A stretch of DNA of 40,334 nt from Sphingomonadaceae bacterium (GTDB lineage: Bacteria > Pseudomonadota > Alphaproteobacteria > Sphingomonadales > Sphingomonadaceae): the NCBI GenBank assembly GCA_025362895.1, contig JANYFA010000030.1:1-40334 (forward strand). The letters run 5' to 3'. Below, one piece after another: positions 34,567 through 40,334 of the stretch. The notes below the pieces were generated by a model, which worked only from the letters and a program-made list of their open reading frames with translations, was not told the origin of the DNA and did no database searches. The translations under genes and the position numbers were made by a program. Numbering within the stretch: the stretch's first letter is position 1; each line of letters starts with the position of its first letter.

Positions 34567-35820
34567 CTAAGCGCTCGCCGCCTCGTTGGCGAACACCCGT
34601 ACCGGCTCTTTCGTCCCGCCGACGACATCCTTGTCGACGACAACCTCGTCGACACCGTCCATGCCGGGAAGCTCGAACATCGTATCGAGCAGGATCGACT
34701 CCATGATCGAGCGCAACCCCCGCGCGCCGGTCTTGCGTTCGATCGCGCGTTTGGCGATCGCCGCAAGGGCATCGGTGGTGAAGGTCAGCTTGACGCCCTC
34801 CATCTCGAACAGGCGCGCATACTGCTTCGACAGCGCGTTCTTCGGATCGACGAGGATCTTGATCAGCGCACTCTCGTCAAGGTCTTCGAGCGTGGCGATG
34901 ACCGGAAGACGGCCAATGAATTCGGGAATCAGCCCGAATTTGAGCAGATCCTCGGGCTCGCACTGGCGGAGCATCGCGCCGGTGCGGCGCTCGTCGGGGG
35001 CAGCAACATGCGCGCCGAATCCGATCGACTTGCCCTGGAGACGGTCGCCGATGATCCGCTCAAGACCGTTGAACGCACCGCCGCAGACGAACAGGATGTT
35101 CGTCGTGTCGACCTGCAGGAACTCCTGCTGCGGATGTTTGCGTCCGCCCTGCGGGGGAACGCTTGCGGTTGTCCCCTCCATGATCTTCAGCAAGGCCTGC
35201 TGGACGCCCTCGCCTGACACGTCGCGGGTGATCGACGGATTGTCGGCCTTACGGCTGATCTTGTCGATCTCGTCGATGTAGACGATGCCGCGCTGCGCCC
35301 GCTCGACGTTGTAATCAGACGCCTGGAGCAATTTGAGAATGATGTTCTCGACATCCTCGCCGACGTAACCGGCCTCGGTCAGCGTGGTCGCGTCCGCCAT
35401 TGTGAACGGCACGTCGAGGAAGCGCGCAAGGGTCTGCGCGAGCAGCGTCTTGCCGCAGCCGGTAGGACCGACGAGCAGGATGTTCGATTTGGCGAGCTCG
35501 ACCTCGGCCCCCTTGGCACCGTGGTTCAGACGCTTGTAGTGATTATGGACCGCGACCGACAGGACACGCTTGGCGTGCTGCTGGCCGATGACATAATCGT
35601 CGAGGTGCTTGCAGATTTCGCGCGGAGTCGGAACGCCGTCCTTGGTCTTGACCAGCGCGGTCTTGGTTTCCTCGCGAATGATATCGTTGCACAGCTCGAC
35701 GCACTCGTCGCAGATGAACACCGTCGGACCCGCAATCAGTTTGCGGACCTCGTGCTGCGACTTGCCGCAGAACGAGCAATAAAGAGTGTTCTTCGAGTCC
35801 CCGCCATCCAACTTAGGCAT
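34567..35820 (-). CDS. clpX: ATP-dependent Clp protease ATP-binding subunit ClpX
   Basis: AAA+ unfoldase that feeds substrates into ClpP. The N-terminal zinc-binding domain has its four cysteines ([11 protein letters not shown]...ICDECVELC), followed by Walker A GPTGCGKT, the pore loop GYVG in [11 protein letters not shown], Walker [10 protein letters not shown], and the ClpP-binding IGF loop in GKSIGFGA. Length 417 is normal. In alphaproteobacteria ClpXP degrades cell-cycle and stress regulators. It is last in the tig-clpP-clpX order, 114 bp after clpP and with its own promoter candidate; AAAGGA precedes the ATG. Confidence 0.97.
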   Translation of the reverse strand: MPKLDGGDSKNTLYCSFCGKSQHEVRKLIAGPTVFICDECVELCNDIIREETKTALVKTKDGVPTPREICKHLDDYVIGQQHAKRVLSVAVHNHYKRLNHGAKGAEVELAKSNILLVGPTGCGKTLLAQTLARFLDVPFTMADATTLTEAGYVGEDVENIILKLLQASDYNVERAQRGIVYIDEIDKISRKADNPSITRDVSGEGVQQALLKIMEGTTASVPPQGGRKHPQQEFLQVDTTNILFVCGGAFNGLERIIGDRLQGKSIGFGAHVAAPDERRTGAMLRQCEPEDLLKFGLIPEFIGRLPVIATLEDLDESALIKILVDPKNALSKQYARLFEMEGVKLTFTTDALAAIAKRAIERKTGARGLRSIMESILLDTMFELPGMDGVDEVVVDKDVVGGTKEPVRVFANEAASA

Positions 35821-35847
35821 GAGAATCCTTTCGTGCGCCTTCAGCGC

Positions 35848-35875
35848 AATCTAGCGGGATACCGCAACACGGCAA
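35848..35875 (-). promoter_or_regulatory. putative clpX promoter
   Basis: Minus-strand TTGCCG-N16-TAGATT in the clpP-clpX gap, 27 bp before the clpX start codon. Confidence 0.5.
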
Positions 35876-35881
35876 GCCCGT

Positions 35882-35903
35882 GATCGTGACCAGCGTCACG
35901 ATC
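35882..35903. promoter_or_regulatory. palindrome upstream of clpX
   Basis: Perfect GATCGTGAC-cagc-GTCACGATC, immediately upstream of the clpX -35. No T-run follows on the minus strand, so an operator or a weak clpP terminator are both open. Confidence 0.5.
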
Positions 35904-35934
35904 GTGTCATAATAACCGCAACGGATCGCGAATG

Positions 35935-36579
35935 TCACGCCGCGCGCAGGGCCTCGCCCTCGGTCGGCGTCGGGCGCTTCTCGGTGACTTCGTCGATAAG
36001 GCCGAAGACCTTGGCTTCATCGGCCGACAGAAACTTGTCACGCTCCATCGCGCGTTCGATAACGTCGAGGGTCTGGCCGGTGTGCTTGACGTATAGCTCG
36101 TTCATCGCATGCCGGACGCGGAGGATTTCCTTCGCCTGAATCTCAATGTCGGTCGCCTGCCCCTGGGCACCTCCCGATGGCTGGTGAACCATGATGCGCG
36201 CGTTCTTCAGCGCGACGCGCATACCCGGCTCGCCGGCGGCAAGCAGAAAGCTGCCCATCGACGCTGCCTGACCGATGCAAACCGTTCCGACCTTGGGACG
36301 GATATATTGCATCGTGTCATAGATCGCCATGCCCGCCGTAATCACCCCGCCCGGCGAGTTAATGTACATGAAGATGTCTTTCTTCGGGTTTTCAGACTCG
36401 AGGAACAGCAGCTGGGCCACGATGACCGCCGACATGTAATCCTCGACTTGGCCCGTCACGAAGATGATACGCTCGCGGAGCAAGCGTGAGTAGATGTCGA
36501 ACGACCGCTCGCCGCGGTTCGACTGCTCGATAACGATCGGCACGAGGCCGGCAACAAGGTCGTGGTGATCGCGGGACAT
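35935..36579 (-). CDS. clpP: ATP-dependent Clp protease proteolytic subunit
   Basis: Serine peptidase forming the tetradecameric ClpP barrel. The catalytic triad is visible at S107 ([10 protein letters not shown]), H132 (MVHQPSGG) and D181 ([11 protein letters not shown]), with the [16 protein letters not shown]-terminal loop that gates the pore. I use ATG 36579 ([16 protein letters not shown]), 20 codons inside the ORF-track frame; length 214 is normal. It lies between tig and clpX, the conserved order. Confidence 0.97.
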   Translation of the reverse strand: MSRDHHDLVAGLVPIVIEQSNRGERSFDIYSRLLRERIIFVTGQVEDYMSAVIVAQLLFLESENPKKDIFMYINSPGGVITAGMAIYDTMQYIRPKVGTVCIGQAASMGSFLLAAGEPGMRVALKNARIMVHQPSGGAQGQATDIEIQAKEILRVRHAMNELYVKHTGQTLDVIERAMERDKFLSADEAKVFGLIDEVTEKRPTPTEGEALRAA

Positions 36580-36610
36580 GCGGGCTCCGTGGGGCGAGTG
36601 GCGTGACGGT

Positions 36611-36640
36611 AACATCGGCGTGAAGCGCGAACGGTTCAAC
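36611..36640 (-). promoter_or_regulatory. candidate heat-shock (sigma32-like) promoter of clpP
   Basis: Minus-strand GTTGAAC followed after 15 bp by CCGATGTT, resembling the sigma32 pattern CTTGAA...CCCCATNT. ClpP is a known heat-shock gene in related bacteria. Pattern match only. Confidence 0.35.
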
Positions 36641-36703
36641 CCCCCGGCGCTGGGACCGCGAAGATGAACAACTTAACGAAGTTCACGCCTACGCACCCAT
36701 TTC

Positions 36704-36723
36704 GGCGGGACCGAAACCCCGCC
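36704..36723. terminator. weak hairpin after tig
   Basis: GGCGGG-N8-CCCGCC just downstream of the tig stop. The T-run lies on the plus-strand side, so its role for the minus-strand tig transcript is doubtful. Confidence 0.3.
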
Positions 36724-36736
36724 TTTGACCATTATC

Positions 36737-38290
36737 TCAAGCGGCGGGCGCAGCCTTCTTCGCCCGTGGCTTTCGTTCCGAGGCCGAAGCGTCCGGAGCG
36801 ACTGCCGCTGGCGGTTCGGTCGGGGCGGCCGGTACCGCGTTTGGAGCTGCGTCGACGGCGGCGACCTTCTTCGCACGCGGCTTCTTGGCCGGTGCCGCCA
36901 CCGGCGCAGCATGCGCGGCATGGTCGTGACCATGATCGCAATCGGGGCCATGCACGTGACCGCCCGGCGTCTCGTCGTCGCTTTCGATCTCCGCCTGAAG
37001 CGCCTCGCGCGTCACCGTCCGTTCGGTCACGACCGCCTTGCTCAGCAGGAAATCGACGACCTTGTCCTCGTACAACGGGGCGCGAAGCTGGGCCGCCGCC
37101 ATCGTGTTTTCCTGGAAGTATTTGACGACCTGCGGCTGCTCGGCCTGGCTGTACTTCGCGGCCTCCTGCCCGATCAGGCGGTTCATCTCGGGCTGGGTGA
37201 TGGCGACGCCGTTTACCTGGCCGATTTCGGACAGCAGCAGTCCGAGGCGGACGCGACGTTCGGCGATGCGACGATATTCTGCGCGCTCCTCCTCGCGCTT
37301 GGTGTCGTCGGTCGACACCTCGCCTTCGGCTTCGACCTGCTGCCAGATCGCGTCGAACTCGGCATCGACCATCGACGTCGGCACCGCGAAGTCATGCGCG
37401 CCGGCGAGAGTATCGAGCAATTTACGCTTCATGTGGGTGCGCGTCATCGTCGCCAGCTCGGCGGCGACCTGATCGCTCAGGATTTCGCGCAGCGCCGCGA
37501 TGCTATCGATTCCGAACTTCTTGGCGAACTCGTCGTCGAGCGTGGCGGTTTCGGGAATGTCGATCCCGCTCACCGTAACTGCGAACTCGGCGGCGCGACC
37601 GGCGAGATAGGCGACATTATAATCGGCGGGGAAGTTAACCTTGACCGTGCGGTGATCGCCGACCTTGGCCCCGATCAACTGGTCTTCGAAGCCGGGAATG
37701 AGCTGCCCCGAGCCGATGACGACGCGCATCCCTTCGCCCTTGCCGCCGTCGAATGCCTCGCCGTCGACCGTGCCTACGAAGTCGATGACCAGCGAATCGG
37801 CGGTAGCCGCGACATGGCCGTCGGTTGCGGGCACGAAGCCACGCGCCTGTTCGGCGAGACGGGCGACGGCGATGTCGATAGCGGCGTCGTCGACGGGGAC
37901 GACAAGTTTGTCGAGGGCGATGTCATCGATCGCAGGGGTCGCGATCACCGGCAGCACTTCGACCGCAACGGTGAACTCGACATCGTGGCCAGCGACCGGA
38001 GGCGCGGCGAGGTCGATCCGCGGCTGCATCGCGGGACGCAGGTTATGGTCGGCGATCAACTGCTGCATCCCGGCCTGGACCGCTTCCTGCAGCGCATCAT
38101 TGAGCAGCTGGGGGCCGTGCATCTTGCGGACGAGGTTCAACGGGACTTTTCCGGGGCGGAAGCCGGGCATCCGCACTTGCGCCGCGACCTTGCCGAGCTG
38201 CGCGTCGACGCGAGCGTCGAGGTCGGCGGCGGGCACGTGCACGCTATATTCGCGCTTCAGGCCTTCGTTCAACGTCTCGGCGATACGCAT
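36737..38290 (-). CDS. tig: trigger factor with extended His-rich C-terminal tail
   Basis: Ribosome-associated chaperone and prolyl isomerase. The ribosome-binding N-domain includes MPGFRPGKVPLNLVRKMHG, the PPIase domain is VIDFVGTVDGEAFDGGKGEGMRVVIGSGQLIPGFEDQLIG, and the long helical C-domain ends near the conserved EDKVVDFLLSKAVVTERTVTREAL. Usual length is about 430-460; this one has 517 residues because of a roughly 80-residue tail. The tail first carries a His cluster (HVHGPDCDHGHDHAAHA) and then a Lys/Ala/Pro stretch with two PRAKK motifs. I use ATG 38290 (MRIAETLNEGL), 20 codons inside the ORF-track frame. It is first of tig-clpP-clpX and follows tRNA-Leu closely. Confidence 0.95.
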   Translation of the reverse strand: MRIAETLNEGLKREYSVHVPAADLDARVDAQLGKVAAQVRMPGFRPGKVPLNLVRKMHGPQLLNDALQEAVQAGMQQLIADHNLRPAMQPRIDLAAPPVAGHDVEFTVAVEVLPVIATPAIDDIALDKLVVPVDDAAIDIAVARLAEQARGFVPATDGHVAATADSLVIDFVGTVDGEAFDGGKGEGMRVVIGSGQLIPGFEDQLIGAKVGDHRTVKVNFPADYNVAYLAGRAAEFAVTVSGIDIPETATLDDEFAKKFGIDSIAALREILSDQVAAELATMTRTHMKRKLLDTLAGAHDFAVPTSMVDAEFDAIWQQVEAEGEVSTDDTKREEERAEYRRIAERRVRLGLLLSEIGQVNGVAITQPEMNRLIGQEAAKYSQAEQPQVVKYFQENTMAAAQLRAPLYEDKVVDFLLSKAVVTERTVTREALQAEIESDDETPGGHVHGPDCDHGHDHAAHAAPVAAPAKKPRAKKVAAVDAAPNAVPAAPTEPPAAVAPDASASERKPRAKKAAPAA

Positions 38291-38318
38291 GGTCGGTCTT
38301 TCTTGAGAAGCGTCGGCA

Positions 38319-38402
38319 TGGTGCGGGCGAAGGGACTCGAACCCCCACATCTCACGATACTGGTACCTAAAACCAGCGCGTCTACCATTCCGCCACGCCC
38401 GC
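38319..38402 (-). tRNA. tRNA-Leu (anticodon UAG)
   Basis: Minus-strand cloverleaf with acceptor GCGGGCG/CGCCCGC, D-arm GGCGGAATGGTAGACGC, anticodon stem CTGGT/ACCAG around TTTAGGT (anticodon TAG, reading CUA), a long class II variable arm TATCGTGAGATG, T-arm GGGGGTTCGAGTCCC-type, discriminator A and encoded CCA. It lies 28 bp before tig, so both may be on one transcript. Confidence 0.96.
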
Positions 38403-38416
38403 GAGGGAAGCGCGGG

Positions 38417-38444
38417 CTTATAGCAGGGGGGGACGCGGGTGCAA
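38417..38444 (-). promoter_or_regulatory. promoter of tRNA-Leu (and probably tig)
   Basis: Minus-strand TTGCAC-N16-TATAAG, close to the housekeeping consensus, 14 bp before the tRNA 5' end. Only 28 bp separate the tRNA from tig, so read-through is likely. Confidence 0.65.
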
Positions 38445-38508
38445 GGACGTGCGAGAGAAGGACGGCGGCGACATTGACTGCGCCCCGTAGCAACCGAAAG
38501 TTCTGCCC

Positions 38509-39306
38509 ATGATCATGGCCATGCTCCTCGGACTTGCCGCTGCCGCCGGAGGGGCCGATCTGCGCGATCCGTGCTTCGACCGTCCGGGGCGGCTGACGCC
38601 GGCGTGCATCGTCGACGCGGGGCACGTCGCGGTCGAGACGGCGGTGGTCGATTTCACGCATGCCACGACACTGACCGACGTTACCGACACGTTCGCACTG
38701 GCGAACACAACGGTTCGCCTCGGCGTCACCCAGCACCTCGAGCTGCTCGCGGGATGGACGCCGTACGTCCATGCGCGGACGCGGACGTTCGGTGTCCCCG
38801 CCGGCACGGCGGTCAGCCACACCGAGGGAATCGGTGACGTTACGTTGGCGGTCAAGCAATCGCTCCTCAACCCCGACGGCAAGAAACTGAGCGTCGGGGT
38901 CCAGCCGTTCGTGATCGTGCCGACGGCCAAGGCGGCGCTTGGCGTCGGCAGCGTCGTCGAAGGAGTGATCGCGCCGATCAGCCTCGCCCTGCCCGCTGAT
39001 TTCGCGCTCGGCCTGTCGCCCGAGGTTGACTATATCGCCAACAGCGGCGGGCGCGGCCACCATTTCAGCCATACGATGATCGGCGGGATCAGCCGTCAGT
39101 TCGGCAGCGTCAGCACCGGCGTCGAGCTGGCCGGGGTGCACAACGACGATCCGACCGGACGCTCGACCAAGGCAACCGCCGATCTGTTCGCCGCATATAT
39201 CTCAAAGGCTCATCCCAACATCCAGTTCGACGCCGCGACCTATGTCGGTCTCAACCACGACACGCCCGATATCGAATTCCTGATCGGGATATCGAAGCGT
39301 TTCTAG
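38509..39306 (+). CDS. predicted outer-membrane beta-barrel protein
   Basis: A 265-residue exported protein: short hydrophobic signal (MIMAMLLGLAAAAGGA), then alternating beta-strand pattern with a phenylalanine-terminated last strand (FLIGISKRF), the outer-membrane insertion signature. The sequence around VETAVVDFT...LRLGVTQHLELLAGWTPY-like strands, GIGDVTLAVKQSLL and SVGVQPFVIVPT resembles the phenol-degradation MetA/transporter family of small barrels (meta-pathway outer-membrane type). Substrate unknown. It diverges from tRNA-Leu/tig. Three in-frame ATGs (38509, 38515, 38521) are possible starts. Confidence 0.75.
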   Translation: MIMAMLLGLAAAAGGADLRDPCFDRPGRLTPACIVDAGHVAVETAVVDFTHATTLTDVTDTFALANTTVRLGVTQHLELLAGWTPYVHARTRTFGVPAGTAVSHTEGIGDVTLAVKQSLLNPDGKKLSVGVQPFVIVPTAKAALGVGSVVEGVIAPISLALPADFALGLSPEVDYIANSGGRGHHFSHTMIGGISRQFGSVSTGVELAGVHNDDPTGRSTKATADLFAAYISKAHPNIQFDAATYVGLNHDTPDIEFLIGISKRF

Positions 39307-39363
39307 TTGCCGCCGCAGGTAAGGTCAGTTATGTTGACCTAAATTGTCCTTGGGAAGTCGATC

Positions 39364-40334
39364 ATGGTTGCCGGTCTGCCCGTATCGCTTGATGACAAGT
39401 ACCGCTTTACCGACGGGCGTGTGTTCCTTTCGGGGACACAGGCGCTCGTCCGCCTGCCGCTGGTTCAGCGCGCGCGTGACAAAGCGGCCGGGTTGAACAC
39501 TGGCGGATTCATCAGCGGCTACCGCGGTTCACCGCTCGGGGCGTATGATCAGGAGTTGTGGCGCGCAAAAAAACTGCTCGCTGCCGAGAACATCGTCTTT
39601 CAGCCGGGCGTCAATGAGGAGCTCGGCGCGACGGCGGTTTGGGGCAGCCAGCATGTCGGCCTGCGTCCCGGCGCGACCGTCGATGGCGTATTCGGGATCT
39701 GGTACGGCAAAGGCCCCGGCCTCGACCGCGCGATGGATGTCATCAAGCACGCCAACGCCGCCGGCACGACCCCGCACGGCGGCGTCCTCGCGATCGTCGG
39801 CGACGACCACGGCGCGAAGTCGAGCACCCTGCCTCACCAGAGCGACCATAATTTCCAGGCGGCGTTCGTTCCCTTCCTCAGCCCGTCAAGCGTCCACGAG
39901 TTCGTCGAATACGGCCTGCTCGGCATCGCGATGAGCCGCTTCGCCGGAACGTGGGTCGGCTTCAAGGCAACCGCCGACACCGTCGAGACGTCGGCTACGG
40001 TCGATCTCGCCGTCGAGCATCGGACGATCGTCCTGCCGCCGTTCGACTTCCCCGAAGGTGGCGTCGGCATTCGCGGCAACGATATCTGGCGTGAGGAGGA
40101 CACTCGCCTCCAACGCTACAAGGGGTTCGCCGCGATGGCCTTCGCCAAGGCCAACGGCATCGACTGCCGGGTATGGGATACGCCCACCCCGCGCTTCGGC
40201 ATCGTCACGACCGGCAAGGCGTTCGCCGATACGATGGAGGCGCTCACCGAGCTTGGCATCGACGAGCGCATCGCCTCGCAGATCGGCCTGCGCGTCTACA
40301 AGGTCGGCATGCCGTGGCCGCTCGAGCCCGACGG
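39364..40334 (+). CDS. indolepyruvate ferredoxin oxidoreductase family protein, 5' part
   Basis: First 323 codons of a large oxidoreductase; the frame is open to the window end, so it is absent from the ORF track. It reads MVAGLPVSLDDKYRFTDGRVFLSGTQALVRLPLVQRARDKAAGLNTGGFISGYRGSPLG and continues with VNEELGATAVWGSQ, VFGIWYGKGPGLDRAMDVIKHAN and GDDHGAKSSTLPHQSD, the start of the fused alpha/beta indolepyruvate:ferredoxin oxidoreductase (about 1150 residues when complete). It oxidises aryl-pyruvates or other 2-oxo acids to acyl-CoA using thiamine diphosphate, with electrons passing to ferredoxin. GGGAAG precedes the ATG. Confidence 0.93.
   Translation, partial: MVAGLPVSLDDKYRFTDGRVFLSGTQALVRLPLVQRARDKAAGLNTGGFISGYRGSPLGAYDQELWRAKKLLAAENIVFQPGVNEELGATAVWGSQHVGLRPGATVDGVFGIWYGKGPGLDRAMDVIKHANAAGTTPHGGVLAIVGDDHGAKSSTLPHQSDHNFQAAFVPFLSPSSVHEFVEYGLLGIAMSRFAGTWVGFKATADTVETSATVDLAVEHRTIVLPPFDFPEGGVGIRGNDIWREEDTRLQRYKGFAAMAFAKANGIDCRVWDTPTPRFGIVTTGKAFADTMEALTELGIDERIASQIGLRVYKVGMPWPLEPD

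Noticed and set aside
36725-38512. 595-residue plus-strand ORF antisense to trigger factor
   Set aside because: It is the high-GC shadow of tig: low-complexity, no family resemblance, and it runs through tRNA-Leu. The minus-strand frame is a clear trigger factor.

Overview
High-GC window (roughly two thirds G+C by eye) with dense, often 4-nt-overlapping genes. The gene content points to an alphaproteobacterium of the Sphingomonadales: the tig-clpP-clpX order, a Mg-type HemB, an alphaproteobacterial ParC quinolone-region sequence (HPHGDASIYDA), PEP-CTERM-type PrsK/PrsR regulators, a sphingomonad-style membrane LytTR gene and an EcfG-like promoter. Genus cannot be fixed from the sequence alone. 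Almost the whole window is chromosomal core and housekeeping DNA. No plasmid, prophage block, IS element or CRISPR array is visible.

Layout. 1-2.6 kb: Tat-exported carotenoid oxygenase and DUF2141 gene (minus), abutting head-to-head the wreck of a LytTR regulator that lacks its 5' half and is frameshifted. 2.6-6.6 kb: parC converging on a cca-type tRNA nucleotidyltransferase/CoA-pyrophosphatase operon. 6.7-8.4 kb: a lower-GC MarR/short-chain dehydrogenase pair with two operator palindromes between the genes, bracketed by an 11-bp direct repeat; this is the best candidate for acquired DNA. 8.4-11.0 kb: minus-strand operon mce - alpha/beta hydrolase - GNAT - DUF1285. 11.1-16.2 kb: M28 peptidase, prsK-prsR, tRNA-Pro(GGG). 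16.2-18.3 kb: argC - GNAT - gamma-carbonic anhydrase (minus). 18.3-23.3 kb: LprI-like protein, hemB (minus), a lone GH19 endolysin-like protein, then murI - thioesterase - 3-hydroxyisobutyryl-CoA hydrolase, with a 24-bp tandem repeat inside murI.

23.4-26.8 kb: an 1119-residue protein joining a GH18-like domain, a CE4 deacetylase and a processive GT2 synthase. 26.9-31.1 kb: DUF3597, a perfect hairpin terminator, a stress-type CsbD/DUF883 protein behind an EcfG-like promoter, arfB, a GST, an EamA permease and a Bcr/CflA MFS pump. 31.2-34.5 kb: a bifunctional fatty-acid oxidation enzyme and an exported MsrB/MsrA pair. 34.6-38.4 kb: clpX, clpP, tig (with an unusual His-rich tail) and tRNA-Leu(UAG). 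38.5-40.3 kb: a predicted outer-membrane protein and the 5' part of an indolepyruvate ferredoxin oxidoreductase that runs off the window.

I did not find a clear multi-gene undescribed system. The most interesting items are the single-chain GH18-CE4-GT2 polymer enzyme, the repeat-expanded murI, the His-rich trigger-factor tail, the head-to-head deletion at 1.95-2.05 kb, and the MarR/SDR cassette. No gap without a gene exceeds about 210 bases; the first 136 bases hold no gene I can assign.
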